Shown piece after piece: positions 1 through 8,527 of a DNA stretch of 39,696 bases; the stretch's first letter is position 1; the number at the start of each line of letters is the position of its first letter. The stretch spans positions 1 to 39,696 of the forward strand of contig CAUJJP010000129.1 of NCBI GenBank assembly GCA_963205525.1, written 5' to 3'. The position numbers and the translations under genes were made by a program. Under the pieces are notes generated by a model. That model had not been told where the DNA came from and did not search any database. It was given only the letters and a program-made list of their open reading frames with translations. Origin of the DNA: Pseudomonadota bacterium (GTDB taxonomy: Bacteria > Pseudomonadota > Gammaproteobacteria > Burkholderiales > Burkholderiaceae).

Positions 1-290
1 CGAGTGGGCCCTCTGTGGGGGCCTACCCGCAGGGCCGGGGCGGCCAAGGACGCTGGCGGGTGTTGCGCCGCTTGCCCGGGCGGCGAGCCCGGGCCGCGCG
101 TCGCGCCTACGCCAGCGCCCTTGGCCACCCCGGCGCGGGCACGATTCATATCTTCACAGGCTCTGACACGGCAGCGCCCGGCAAGGCGCATCCAGAGCTC
201 CCCACAGACCGCCCGCCGCGCTCTCCCTACATTGACGGCACCGGCGATGGAAGCGGCGCGTGTGGCGACGCAGCGGCCGGCGAGCCGATC
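1..290. other. 5' edge region without recognisable gene
   Basis: No protein family is recognisable on either strand. The plus-strand frame of the following receiver gene stays open back to about base 15, but its translation there is Arg/Pro/Ala-rich and resembles no domain, so I take it as non-coding or as an unrelated upstream end. A TACATT hexamer at 228-233 could be the -10 of the downstream two-component genes, with no convincing -35. Confidence 0.35.
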
Positions 291-719
291 ATGAATGCCC
301 TGTCGCGCCAGCCATCGTCAGACCTGAACGCCGATCTGCCCAGCGGCCCGCAGCTGCTGCTGGTGGTGGAAGACGGCGGGCGCCGCCAGGGACTGGCGCA
401 GATGCTGCGCGGCATGGAGCCCGGCTGCCGGATCCAGGCCGAGGGGGACCCGATCGACGCCCTGCTGTCGGCGGCACGGGTGCGGCCCGACCTGGTCGTG
501 GTGGACGGCTCGGTGGCGCGCGGCGCGGCGGCCCTGACGCGCCAGCTGGCCCATCTCGTGCCGCACGCCGCGGTGCTGGTCTTCGACACGCCGGCCACGC
601 CGCGCGTGCCGCCGGATGCCTTGCACTGGATGGAGTCGCCGGCCGCCTGCGCAAGCTGGTTCGAGGCTTTCCGTGCCCGTCAGCGCGCGCCGGCTGCGAC
701 ACGGGAGCTGGAATCATGA
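291..719 (+). CDS. Degenerate receiver-domain protein (142 aa)
   Basis: A single receiver-like (CheY-fold) domain is visible. A hydrophobic strand leads into an acidic pair at E27/D28, and a second strand ends in D72 (VVVDGS), the expected phosphoacceptor position. The conserved Lys near the C-terminus is not obvious; a Ser-Pro pair sits roughly there, so phosphorylation may be weak or absent. The stop codon overlaps the start of the hybrid kinase by four bases (ATGA), which implies co-translation and a shared signalling pathway. I chose the ATG at 291 because the domain begins shortly after it; the open frame upstream looks non-coding. There is no output domain, so it could be a phosphate sink or an adaptor for the kinase. 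The function is inferred. Confidence 0.6.
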   Translation: MNALSRQPSSDLNADLPSGPQLLLVVEDGGRRQGLAQMLRGMEPGCRIQAEGDPIDALLSAARVRPDLVVVDGSVARGAAALTRQLAHLVPHAAVLVFDTPATPRVPPDALHWMESPAACASWFEAFRARQRAPAATRELES

Positions 720-3109
720 TCGCGCTGCTGCCAGCGCCGCGTGGCGGTGATCTGCCGCGTCGGGTGCGGGTCAGCGTGACGGCGCTGGCGGCGCTGACGG
801 CGCTGGCTGCCCCGTGTGGCCTCTTGCTGCTGGGGCACGAGCTCGGTGCGGCGGCCTCGCTGCCCCTGCTGCTGTCGGCGTCGAGCGCCGCCTTGCTCGT
901 GCTGCCGGTGCTGGCAGGCCTGGCCTGGGCCCTCAAGCGCCTGCTGCAGCGTTCCGCCGCGGCGCTCGCTGCGGCGGCGCACGCCGAGCACCAGCGTGCG
1001 CTGCAGCAGCAGGTGGACGCGCGCACGGCCGAGCTGGAGCGCGCCAGGCGTGCCGCCGAGGCGGCCAGCGCCTGCAAGAGCGCCTTTCTCGCCACCGTGA
1101 GCCACGAGCTGCGCACGCCGCTGAACGGCGTTGTCGGCCTCGCCGAGCTGCTGGCCTGCTCAAAGCTGGAGCCGGATCAGGCCGAGCTGCTGGGCACCCT
1201 GCGCGAGTCCTGCTTCGCCCTCGTCGAGCTGGTCGACGACTTGCTGGACCTGTCCAAGATCGAGGCCGGCGCCCTGGAGCTGGAGCATGCCCCGGTGCGC
1301 CTGCGCAGCCTGGTCGAGACGGCCTGCGACGCCCTGCTGCCAGGCGCCACCCGGCGCAGTGTCGCGCTGCAGGTCTTTGTCGACCCGGCGCTGCCTGAGT
1401 CGCTGATGCTGGACGCGGTGCGCTGGCGCCAGATCCTGAACAACCTGGTGGGCAACGCGATCAAGTTCAGCGCCGGCCTCGAGCGCGAGGGCCTGGGGCG
1501 CAGCGGGTGCGTGCGTGTGCGCGTGCAGCGCAGCGCCTCGGCGGCGGGCGAACAGCTGCGTCTGGTGGTGGCCGACAACGGCATCGGCATGACCGCGCCT
1601 GCGCTGGCGCGCGTCTTCGAGCCCTACAAGCAGGCCGACGCTTCGACCACCCGCCGCTATGGCGGCACCGGCCTGGGCCTGCCCATCGTGCAGCGCCTGG
1701 TGCGCGCCTTCGGCGGCGCGATCGAGGTCCACAGCCTGCCCGACGAAGGCACGACCGTCGTCGTCTGCATCCCGCTCGTCGCCGCCGAGGGCAAGGCTGC
1801 GGGCCGTGACGATGCGGCGCTGCGCGGCCTGCACTGCATGCTGTGCATCGACGACCCGCAGCTCGGCGCCGACTGGGCGGCCTACCTGGCGGCGGCCGGT
1901 GCTGAGGTCCAGCCCTGGCCGCATCCACAGGCGCTCGCCCCTGTGCTCGCACGCGTGCACGACCAGGCCCGGGTGGCGGTGGTCGGGTCGGGCTGGAGCG
2001 CGCAGGCCTTGCAGGAGCTCAGAAGTGCCGCCCCCTTGGGCAGCGCCGGGCTGGTGCTGATCCGCCGCGGCGCGCCGCGCGTACCGCAGCGCAATGCCGA
2101 CGGCGAGGTCGCGATCGACAGCGACGCCGTGCATGCGGCGGCGCTGGTCGATGCGGTGGCCCTGGCCGCCGGCCGTGCGCCGGGCGGTCGCGGCGACGCA
2201 CGCGCCAGTGTGAACCATGCGCTGTCGTCGGCGGCGCTGCCGCGCGGCCTGCGCGTGCTGGTCGCCGAGGACAACCCGGTCAACCAGGAAGTGATGCGGC
2301 GCCAGCTCGCGCTGCTGGGCGTGCAGGCCGAGATCGTCGGTGACGGCGAGACCGCGCTGGCGCGCTGGGGCGAAGGCGAGCACGCCCTGCTGCTCACCGA
2401 TCTGCACATGCCGGGCATGGACGGCTGCGAGCTGACGCGCCGCCTGCGTGCCCTGGAGCGAGGCGGCAGGCGCCGGCCGGTGATCGCCCTCAGCGCGACC
2501 GTGACCCGCGAACTGGACGAGGACTGCCGGCGCGCCGGCATGGACGACTGGCTCCGCAAGCCCGTGACCCTGCAGCGGCTGGCGGCGGTGCTGCGGCGCT
2601 GGGCGCCGCAGCAGCAGCCCGAGCCGCCGGCGGCCGCCGCCTGGCCTGCAGCAGACACCGCAGCCACCGCCGCGCTGTTCGACCGCCAGCGGCTCGTCCA
2701 GGCGGTGGGGGAAGACGCCGCGGCACAGGCCAGGATCTGCCAGTCCTTTGCCATCGTCGCGCGCCAGGACGGCGATGCCCTGCACGCGGCGCTGGCGGCG
2801 GCGCAGCCGGCAACCGTGATGGCGGCGGCGCACCGGCTCAAGGGTGCGGCGGCGTCGGTCGGTGCGCTCGCACTGGCCGGGCTGTGCGCCCGGCTGGAGG
2901 CGGCCGCGCGGGCCGGCGACGCGCAGGCGCTGGCGGCCCTGGGCACCGGCCTGGAGCCGGCCCTGCGCAGCGTGCTGCAGGAGCTCGCGGCCATGCAGGA
3001 CGGCATGCAGGGCGGCATGCCAGGCGTGGCATCCATCCCGGCCGCGCAAGACGGCGCGCCCGACCCGGACATGGCGCCGCAGCCGGCCACCGCAGGCCGT
3101 CCTGGCTAG
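716..3109 (+). CDS. Hybrid (BvgS/ArcB-type) sensor histidine kinase with Hpt domain
   Basis: This 797-residue membrane kinase starts with two hydrophobic segments (about residues 20-40 and 48-74) and a very short external loop. A coiled coil (about 80-120) follows. The HisKA domain has phospho-acceptor H130 in FLATVSHELRTPLN, and the HATPase shows its N-box (NLVGNAIKFS, near 243-252), DNGIGM (287-292) and GGTGLGLPI. Residues 370-480 look like a receiver remnant (CIDD) with no clear phosphoacceptor. A complete receiver follows (VAEDN, D562 in TDLHMPGMDG, K615), then a C-terminal Hpt domain with H706 in AHRLKGAAAS. The order supports a His-Asp-His relay whose last phosphate goes to a separate regulator. 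No periplasmic sensor domain is visible, so the signal is unknown. It overlaps the upstream receiver gene by four bases. Confidence 0.9.
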   Translation: MIALLPAPRGGDLPRRVRVSVTALAALTALAAPCGLLLLGHELGAAASLPLLLSASSAALLVLPVLAGLAWALKRLLQRSAAALAAAAHAEHQRALQQQVDARTAELERARRAAEAASACKSAFLATVSHELRTPLNGVVGLAELLACSKLEPDQAELLGTLRESCFALVELVDDLLDLSKIEAGALELEHAPVRLRSLVETACDALLPGATRRSVALQVFVDPALPESLMLDAVRWRQILNNLVGNAIKFSAGLEREGLGRSGCVRVRVQRSASAAGEQLRLVVADNGIGMTAPALARVFEPYKQADASTTRRYGGTGLGLPIVQRLVRAFGGAIEVHSLPDEGTTVVVCIPLVAAEGKAAGRDDAALRGLHCMLCIDDPQLGADWAAYLAAAGAEVQPWPHPQALAPVLARVHDQARVAVVGSGWSAQALQELRSAAPLGSAGLVLIRRGAPRVPQRNADGEVAIDSDAVHAAALVDAVALAAGRAPGGRGDARASVNHALSSAALPRGLRVLVAEDNPVNQEVMRRQLALLGVQAEIVGDGETALARWGEGEHALLLTDLHMPGMDGCELTRRLRALERGGRRRPVIALSATVTRELDEDCRRAGMDDWLRKPVTLQRLAAVLRRWAPQQQPEPPAAAAWPAADTAATAALFDRQRLVQAVGEDAAAQARICQSFAIVARQDGDALHAALAAAQPATVMAAAHRLKGAAASVGALALAGLCARLEAAARAGDAQALAALGTGLEPALRSVLQELAAMQDGMQGGMPGVASIPAAQDGAPDPDMAPQPATAGRPG

Positions 3110-3133
3110 CATGGCTGCGCAGACGCCAGCTCT

Positions 3134-3208
3134 CAAGGAAACGCCGGGCCGTCCCAAGTTTCCTTGACCCCCACGGGGGGCGGGCTGGGCGCAGCCCGGT
3201 CCTGGGGG
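3134..3208. terminator. Nested inverted repeats after the hybrid kinase
   Basis: A perfect 9-bp inverted repeat (CAAGGAAAC at 3134-3142, GTTTCCTTG at 3158-3166) is followed by a second nested structure. Its outer arms are CCCCCA 3168-3173 and TGGGGG 3203-3208, and its inner 7-bp hairpin CGGGCTG/CAGCCCG at 3181-3198 has a 4-base loop. No clean T tract follows, so it is either a factor-assisted terminator or an intergenic repeat element. Confidence 0.5.
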
Positions 3209-3302
3209 CCCTCAGGAGCAGCCGCAGCTGCGGTGTCGACATCGCGCACCCTCTTCTTCGCCGCCGGCGCGGCACCTTTCTCCCCTGCTCAAGGATGCAG
3301 CC

Positions 3303-3767
3303 ATGCAAGCACGACTCGACTACAAGACCGCCTCCCCCGACGCCTTCAAGGCCATGCTGGCCACCGAGGCCCAGGTGCACCGCAGCGGGCTCGAGCCCGC
3401 GCTGCTGGAGCTGGTGAAGACGCGTGCCTCGCAGCTCAACGGCTGCGCCTGGTGCCTGGACATGCACACCAAGGACGCGCGCGCCTGCGGTGAGACCGAG
3501 CAGCGCCTGTACCTGATCAGCGCCTGGCGCGAGGCGCCGATCTACAGCGAGCGCGAGCGCGCCGCGCTGGCCTGGACCGAGGCCCTGACCCAGCTTGGGC
3601 CGCACGGCGTGCCCGACGAGGTGTATGCCGAACTGCGCCGCCACTTCGACGAGAAGGCGGCGGTGGACCTCAGCCTGGCCATCATCGCCATCAACGGCTG
3701 GAACCGGATGAACGTGGCCTTCCGCACCCCGGTGGGCGACTACGTGAGTCCGCACGCCAGTCGCTGA
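3303..3767 (+). CDS. Carboxymuconolactone decarboxylase / AhpD-family protein
   Basis: This 154-residue protein belongs to the AhpD-like CMD superfamily. The signature NGCAWCLDMH is present (C48, C51, H55), and the Cys-x-x-Cys-x3-His arrangement is that of AhpD-type alkylhydroperoxidases, where the cysteines carry out thiol redox chemistry. The length is typical for a one-domain member, which usually forms oligomers. An AAGGATG sequence lies upstream of the ATG. The gene appears to stand alone between two intergenic regions, and no substrate or partner is indicated. A peroxide or reactive-species detoxification role is an inference from the motif; true carboxymuconolactone decarboxylases lack this CxxC. 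Confidence 0.85.
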   Translation: MQARLDYKTASPDAFKAMLATEAQVHRSGLEPALLELVKTRASQLNGCAWCLDMHTKDARACGETEQRLYLISAWREAPIYSERERAALAWTEALTQLGPHGVPDEVYAELRRHFDEKAAVDLSLAIIAINGWNRMNVAFRTPVGDYVSPHASR

Positions 3768-4016
3768 GGACCAAGGCGGCTTCCCGACCCGGCCTGGCCG
3801 CCCGGGCAGGCCCTGGGCAAGGGCGCCTGGCTACAATTCGGCCCTGCCCGCGTGCGCTGCACGAGCCGCGTGGGCGCACCCTGGCGCGCCCCATCCATCG
3901 CCTGGCAGCCGCGCCCGATCGGGCCGCTGCGGCGCTGGTCGCAGACGCCGCCAGGGCCACGCCCCGGGTCGACAGCGCGATCTGGGCCTTGTCCTCGCAG
4001 CCCCTGGATCCACACC
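3768..4016 (+). promoter_or_regulatory. Intergenic region with hairpin and candidate promoter for the secreted protein-miaB pair
   Basis: The region carries an inverted repeat (GGCCTG 3791-3796 with CAGGCC 3807-3812), possibly the end of the upstream transcript. A good -10 match, TACAAT, lies at 3832-3837. No strong -35 stands at the usual distance. The predicted start near 3844 would leave a leader of about 170 bases before the ATG at 4017; nothing coding was recognised in it. Confidence 0.4.
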
Positions 4017-4406
4017 ATGACACGCTGTGCCCTTCTTGCCTGCGCCACCGTCGGCGCGGCGCTCCTCGCCAGCCCCGCCGCGGCGCAGATGCAGCGCTCC
4101 TTCCCGGCCAGCGCCCTGCGCGGCGAGCTGCGTTTCGAGCTTGCGCCTGAAGTCAGCCTGAACGACAAGCCGGCGCGCCTGGCGCCGGGCTCGCGCATCC
4201 GCGGCGCCGACAACATGATCAAGCTTTCAGGCTCGCTCAGCGGCCAGACCCACGTCGTGCACTACACGCTGGACCCCTACGGCCTGCTGCTCGAGGTCTG
4301 GCTGCTGACCGACGCCGAGCGCGCGCGCAAGCCCTGGCCCGCCAGCGCCGCCGAGGCCGCCGCCTGGCGCTTCGACGCCGCCGCGCAGCGCTGGAGCAAG
4401 CCATGA
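4017..4406 (+). CDS. Small exported protein of unknown function upstream of miaB
   Basis: This protein of 129 residues starts with a clear signal peptide: a basic n-region (MTR), an Ala/Leu-rich core and a cleavage motif ending SPAAA before Q24. The mature part has regular beta-strand-like stretches. I do not recognise a domain with certainty; similar small periplasmic proteins occur in Burkholderiales. The stop overlaps the miaB ATG by four bases (ATGA), so the two are probably translated from one message, although a link between an exported protein and tRNA modification is not obvious. The ATG at 4017 was chosen because the signal peptide begins there; the upstream open frame is Arg/Pro-rich. 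Confidence 0.75.
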   Translation: MTRCALLACATVGAALLASPAAAQMQRSFPASALRGELRFELAPEVSLNDKPARLAPGSRIRGADNMIKLSGSLSGQTHVVHYTLDPYGLLLEVWLLTDAERARKPWPASAAEAAAWRFDAAAQRWSKP

Positions 4407-5785
4407 AGAAGGTCTACATCCGCACCTTCGGTTGCCAGATGAACGAGTACGACTCGGACAAGATGGCCGACGTGCTGCACGCCGCCGAAGGCTGGGAGCG
4501 CACCAGCGACCCCGAGCAGGCCGACCTGGTCCTGTTCAACACCTGCTCGGTGCGCGAGAAGGCGCAGGAGAAGGTGTTCAGCGACCTCGGCCGCGTCAAG
4601 CACCTCAAGCAAAAAGGGGTGCTGATCGGCGTCGGCGGCTGCGTCGCGAGCCAGGAGGGGGAGGCCATCGTCAGCCGCGCCCCCTATGTGGACCTGGTGT
4701 TCGGCCCCCAGACCCTGCACCGGCTGCCGCAGCTGATCCAGCAGCGCCACGCCCAGCAGCGGCCGCAGGTCGACATCAGCTTTCCCGAGATCGAGAAGTT
4801 CGACCACCTGCCGCCGGCGCGGGTGGACGGCGCCTCGGCCTTCGTCTCCATCATGGAAGGCTGCAGCAAGTACTGCAGCTACTGCGTCGTGCCCTACACC
4901 CGCGGCGACGAGGTGAGCCGGCCGCTGGACGACGTGCTGGCCGAGATCGCCGGCCTCGCCGAGCAGGGCGTGAAGGAAGTGACCCTGCTGGGCCAGAACG
5001 TGAACGCCTACCGCGGCGCCATGGGTGGCACGTCCGAGATCGCCGACCTCGCGCTGCTGCTGGAGGTGATGGCCGAGATCCCTGGCATCGAGCGCATCCG
5101 CTACACCACCAGCCACCCCAAGGAGTTCACCGCGCGCCTGGTCGAGGCCTATGCGCGCGTGCCCAAGCTGGTCAGCCACCTGCACCTGCCGGTGCAGCAC
5201 GGGTCGGACCGCATCCTGGCGGCGATGAAGCGCGGCTACACCGCGATGGAATACAAGAGCACGATCCGCAAGCTGCGCGCCGTGCGCCCCGCGATCAGCC
5301 TGTCGTCGGACTTCATCGTCGGCTTCCCGGGCGAGACGCAGGACGATTTCGATCGCACCCTGAGGCTGATCGACGAGGTCGGCTTCGACGCCAGCTTCAG
5401 CTTCGTCTACAGCCCGCGCCCGGGGACGCCGGCCGCCAACCTGGCCGACGAGACGCCGCAGGAGCTCAAGCTGCAGCGGCTGCAGACCCTGCAGGCGGCG
5501 CTGGAGGCGAACGTGCGCCGGATCTCGGCCACGCGGGTGGGCACGCGCCAGCGCATCCTGGTCGAGGGGCCCTCGCGCAAGAGCCCGCAGGAGCTGATGG
5601 GGCGAACCGAGTGCAACCGCATCGTCAACTTCGACGGCGGCCCGCAGGGCCGGCGCCTGATCGGCGCCATGCTGGAGGTGGACGTGACGGAGGCGCTGCC
5701 GCACTCGCTGCGCGGCCGCCTCGTGCTGGCGCACGCCGATCCCGCGCTCAGCGCCGACGGCCAAACACCTGCCACCACAGGCTGA
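4403..5785 (+). CDS. miaB: tRNA-2-methylthio-N6-dimethylallyladenosine synthase MiaB
   Basis: MiaB methylthiolates position 2 of N6-isopentenyl-A37 in tRNAs that read UNN codons, using two [4Fe-4S] clusters and SAM. The 460-residue length is typical. The N-terminal domain has C11 ([13 protein letters not shown]), C48 (NTCSVREKA) and C80 (GVGGC), which hold the auxiliary cluster. The radical-SAM motif CxxxCxxC is at C154, C158 and C161. The C-terminal part has the strongly basic, beta-rich character of the tRNA-binding TRAM domain. The gene overlaps the upstream exported-protein gene by four bases, and its last 38 bases overlap the convergent small membrane protein gene. Identification is very secure. 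Confidence 0.97.
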   Translation: MKKVYIRTFGCQMNEYDSDKMADVLHAAEGWERTSDPEQADLVLFNTCSVREKAQEKVFSDLGRVKHLKQKGVLIGVGGCVASQEGEAIVSRAPYVDLVFGPQTLHRLPQLIQQRHAQQRPQVDISFPEIEKFDHLPPARVDGASAFVSIMEGCSKYCSYCVVPYTRGDEVSRPLDDVLAEIAGLAEQGVKEVTLLGQNVNAYRGAMGGTSEIADLALLLEVMAEIPGIERIRYTTSHPKEFTARLVEAYARVPKLVSHLHLPVQHGSDRILAAMKRGYTAMEYKSTIRKLRAVRPAISLSSDFIVGFPGETQDDFDRTLRLIDEVGFDASFSFVYSPRPGTPAANLADETPQELKLQRLQTLQAALEANVRRISATRVGTRQRILVEGPSRKSPQELMGRTECNRIVNFDGGPQGRRLIGAMLEVDVTEALPHSLRGRLVLAHADPALSADGQTPATTG

Positions 5786-6026
5786 GGGCGGCGGCCACCA
5801 CCATCGCGCCATAGCTCGCGATCCGGCCATCCTGGCCGAACCACAGCAGCCCACCCACGGTGGCCGCCGCGGCGGCCGCCGATGCCCCCAGTGCCAGCCG
5901 CCACCAGGGCAGGGCGCGGGTTTCGCGGCGCCACAGCAGCTTGCTCGCGACGGCGGCCAGCGCGCCCAGCCCGAGGGCGGGAACGAACAGGTTCAGCAGA
6001 TGCCAGAAAACGTCTATCGGGCCCAT
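5748..6026 (-). CDS. Small membrane protein (92 aa)
   Basis: The protein contains about three hydrophobic segments (residues 6-28, 40-62 and 70-88) separated by short Arg-rich loops, which fits an inner-membrane protein. It ends RRR. No family is assigned; comparable short membrane proteins occur next to hemA or miaB in related genomes to my recollection. Its 3' end overlaps the 3' end of miaB on the other strand, and its start lies 90 bases from divergent hemA. The hydrophobic pattern and clean start argue for a real gene, but the function is unknown. Confidence 0.65.
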   Translation of the reverse strand: MGPIDVFWHLLNLFVPALGLGALAAVASKLLWRRETRALPWWRLALGASAAAAAATVGGLLWFGQDGRIASYGAMVVAAALSLWWQVFGRRR

Positions 6027-6102
6027 GGGTGGCGCAAGTGCGGGTTGGCGGCGTCGTCCGCTGGCAGGGGCGGCAAGGGCGGCGCCGATGGCGGGCCGAT
6101 CC

Positions 6103-6116
6103 TACAATCCGCGCCG
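6103..6116 (+). promoter_or_regulatory. hemA -10 element, predicted leaderless start
   Basis: TACAAT at 6103-6108 ends seven bases before the GTG start at 6116. Transcription would normally begin at about the first base of that codon, so a leaderless hemA mRNA is predicted. No Shine-Dalgarno sequence precedes the GTG. A -35 is not obvious. Confidence 0.55.
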
Positions 6117-7399
6117 TGAGCGTCCTCGCCCTCGGCCTGAACCACACCACCGCGCCGCTGGACCTGCGTGGACGCTTTGCGTTCGCCCCGGATCAGCTCC
6201 CGGTGGTGCTGCGCGGCCTGCAGGAGCGGCTGCAGCGCGTTGCCCCCGAGGCGGCGCTGGTCTCCACCTGCAACCGCACCGAGCTCTACCTGGCGGCCGA
6301 TCCGCGGCTGGCGGCGCAGATCGCGCGCCCGGCACGCGAGTGGCTGGCCGAGCAGGGCGGCGTGTCCGCCAGCACCCTGCAGGACTACAGCTATCTGCGC
6401 GAGGACCGCGAGGCCGCGCGCCACGCCTTCCGTGTCGCCGCCGGGCTGGACTCGATGGTGCTGGGCGAGCCGCAGATCCTCGGCCAGATGAAGGAAGCGG
6501 CGCGCCAGGCCGGCGCGGCCGGCACCCTGGGCACGACGCTGCACCAGCTCTTCCAGCGCAGCTTCTCGGTCGCCAAGGAGGTGCGCAGCGCCACCGAGAT
6601 CGGGTCCCACTCGATCAGCATGGCCGCCGCCTCGGTGCGGCTGGCGGCGCAGCTGTTCGAGGACCTGCGCCAGATCCGGGTCCTGTTCGTCGGTGCCGGC
6701 GAGATGATCGAGCTCGTCGCCACCCACTTCGCGGCGCGCCAGCCGAAGGCGATGGCGGTGGCCAACCGCACCCTGGAGCGCGGCGAGAAGCTCGCCGGGC
6801 GCTTCGGCGCGCAGGCGATGCGGCTGTCTGACCTGCCCGAGCGCATGCACGAGTTCGACGCCATCGTCTCCTGCACCGCCAGCTCGTTGCCCATCATCGG
6901 CCTCGGTGCGGTCGAGCGCGCGCTCAAGGCGCGCCGCAGGCGACCCATCTTCATGGTCGACCTGGCGGTGCCGCGCGACATCGAGCCCGAGGTGCAGGCG
7001 CTGCCCGACGTCTACCTCTACACCGTGGACGATCTGTCGGCGCTGGTGCAGTCGGCGGGCGAGAAGCGGCGCGCCGCGGTCCAGCAGGCCGAGGCCATCA
7101 TCGACGCCGGGGTCACCAGCTTCGAGCACTGGCTGGACCAGCGTGCCGCCGTGCCTCTGATCCAGGCCCTGCACGAGCAGGCCGACGACTGGCGCGCGAC
7201 CGAGATGCGGCGCGCGCGCAAGCTGCTGGCGCGCGGCGCCGAGGTCGACGAGGTGCTGGAGGCGTTGACCCGCGGCCTGACCCACAAGCTGCTGCACGGC
7301 ACCCTGGCCGAGCTGCGCAGCGCCGACCCGCGCGAGCGCGAACAGCTCGCCGCCACCGTCTCGCGGCTGTTCCTGCGCCAGCGCGACACCGATCGATAG
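6116..7399 (+). CDS. hemA: Glutamyl-tRNA reductase HemA
   Basis: HemA reduces Glu-tRNA(Glu) with NADPH to glutamate-1-semialdehyde, the first committed step of C5-pathway tetrapyrrole synthesis; the next enzyme, HemL, is encoded 2.5 kb downstream. The protein has 427 residues. The N-terminal catalytic domain carries C52 in [10 protein letters not shown], the nucleophile that binds the glutamyl group. The signatures [13 protein letters not shown] and VGAGEM (NADPH-binding domain) follow, and the C-terminus is the helical dimerisation domain ending near [13 protein letters not shown] at 6116 is chosen because [13 protein letters not shown] is the conserved N-terminus. A perfect 8-bp hairpin lies between hemA and prfA. 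Confidence 0.97.
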   Translation: MSVLALGLNHTTAPLDLRGRFAFAPDQLPVVLRGLQERLQRVAPEAALVSTCNRTELYLAADPRLAAQIARPAREWLAEQGGVSASTLQDYSYLREDREAARHAFRVAAGLDSMVLGEPQILGQMKEAARQAGAAGTLGTTLHQLFQRSFSVAKEVRSATEIGSHSISMAAASVRLAAQLFEDLRQIRVLFVGAGEMIELVATHFAARQPKAMAVANRTLERGEKLAGRFGAQAMRLSDLPERMHEFDAIVSCTASSLPIIGLGAVERALKARRRRPIFMVDLAVPRDIEPEVQALPDVYLYTVDDLSALVQSAGEKRRAAVQQAEAIIDAGVTSFEHWLDQRAAVPLIQALHEQADDWRATEMRRARKLLARGAEVDEVLEALTRGLTHKLLHGTLAELRSADPREREQLAATVSRLFLRQRDTDR

Positions 7400-7404
7400 C
7401 CGCC

Positions 7405-7424
7405 GCCGGCGCGTCAGCGCCGGC
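7405..7424 (+). terminator. Hairpin between hemA and prfA
   Basis: GCCGGCGC (7405-7412), the loop GTCA and GCGCCGGC (7417-7424) form a perfect 8-bp GC-rich stem 20 bases before prfA. There is no T tract. It could be a partial terminator, an mRNA processing or stability element, or a structure setting the hemA:prfA ratio. Confidence 0.45.
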
Positions 7425-7444
7425 TCGCGTCGTGCCCGCCCGCC

Positions 7445-8527
7445 ATGGACCTGCCCCGCCCGCCCTTCGAACGCCTGCAGATGCGCCTGGCGGAACTGGA
7501 CGCCGCGCTCGCCGACCCCGTCGTGCTGGCCGACATCGGGCGCTGGCGCCGGCTGTCGCAGGAGCAGTCCGAGGTCGCCGAGGTGGTGGCGCTGTGGCGG
7601 CGCTTTCGCCAGCGCGAGGAAGACCTCGCCACCGCGCGCGAGATGGCGGCCGACCCCGAGTTCGCCGAGCTGGCGGCGAGCGAGATCGAACAGGCCGGCG
7701 CCGACATCGAGAGCCTGGGTGCGCAGCTGCGCCTGGCCCTGGTGCCGCGCGACCCCGACGACGCGCGCAACGCCTTCCTCGAGATCCGCGCCGGCACCGG
7801 CGGCGACGAGTCGGCGCTGTTCGCCGGCGAGCTCGCGCGCATGTACCTGCGCTGGTGCGAGCGCCAGGGCTGGCGGGTGGAGCTGATGTCCGAAAGCCCG
7901 GCCGAGATCGGTGGCTACAAGGAAGTGGTGTTCCGCGTCGAGGGGCGTGGCGCCTACGGCCGGCTGCGCTTCGAGAGCGGCGGCCATCGGGTGCAGCGGG
8001 TGCCGGTGACGGAGAGTCAGGGCCGCATCCACACCAGCGCCTGCACGGTGGCGGTGCTGCCCGAGCCCGATGCGGCCGAAGAGATCACGCTGGACCCGGC
8101 GGAGCTGCGCATCGACACCTTCCGCGCCAGCGGGGCCGGCGGTCAGCACATCAACAAGACCGACAGCGCGATCCGCATCACCCACCTGCCCAGCGGCCTG
8201 GTCGCCGAGTGCCAGGACGACCGCAGCCAGCACCGCAACAAGGCCAAGGCACTGGCGGTGCTGCAGGCGCGCTTGCGCGACCGCGCGCAGGCCGAGCGCA
8301 GCGCACACGAGGCCGCCACGCGCAAGGGCCTGGTCGGCAGCGGCGACCGCAGCGACCGCATCCGCACCTACAACTTTCCCCAGGGCCGGGTCACCGACCA
8401 CCGCATCAACCTCACCCTGTACCGGCTGGGCACGGTGATCGAGGGCGACCTCGACGAGCTGATCGACGCACTGGCGACGGCGCGCGCCGAGCAGCAGCTC
8501 GCCCTGCTCGAAACCGGCGGCGCCTGA
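7445..8527 (+). CDS. prfA: Peptide chain release factor 1 (RF1)
   Basis: RF1 reads UAA and UAG stop codons and triggers hydrolysis of peptidyl-tRNA on the ribosome. The 360-residue length is standard. The codon-recognition motif P-x-T is P187-V188-T189 ([14 protein letters not shown]); E. coli has PAT here, so the variable middle residue differs. The catalytic GGQ is G232-G233-Q234 in [15 protein letters not shown], and Q234 is the residue methylated by PrmC, encoded immediately downstream. The stop overlaps the prmC start by one base (TGATG). The hemA-prfA-prmC order is a common gamma/betaproteobacterial arrangement. Confidence 0.97.
   Translation: MDLPRPPFERLQMRLAELDAALADPVVLADIGRWRRLSQEQSEVAEVVALWRRFRQREEDLATAREMAADPEFAELAASEIEQAGADIESLGAQLRLALVPRDPDDARNAFLEIRAGTGGDESALFAGELARMYLRWCERQGWRVELMSESPAEIGGYKEVVFRVEGRGAYGRLRFESGGHRVQRVPVTESQGRIHTSACTVAVLPEPDAAEEITLDPAELRIDTFRASGAGGQHINKTDSAIRITHLPSGLVAECQDDRSQHRNKAKALAVLQARLRDRAQAERSAHEAATRKGLVGSGDRSDRIRTYNFPQGRVTDHRINLTLYRLGTVIEGDLDELIDALATARAEQQLALLETGGA

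Noticed and set aside
1..290. Open frame extending the first receiver protein by about 90 residues upstream.
   Set aside because: The extra residues are Arg/Pro/Ala-rich with no domain; the receiver fold starts just after the ATG at 291.
6014..8401. A minus-strand open frame of about 800 codons opposite hemA and prfA.
   Set aside because: Shadow of hemA and prfA codon usage; biased composition and no recognisable domain.
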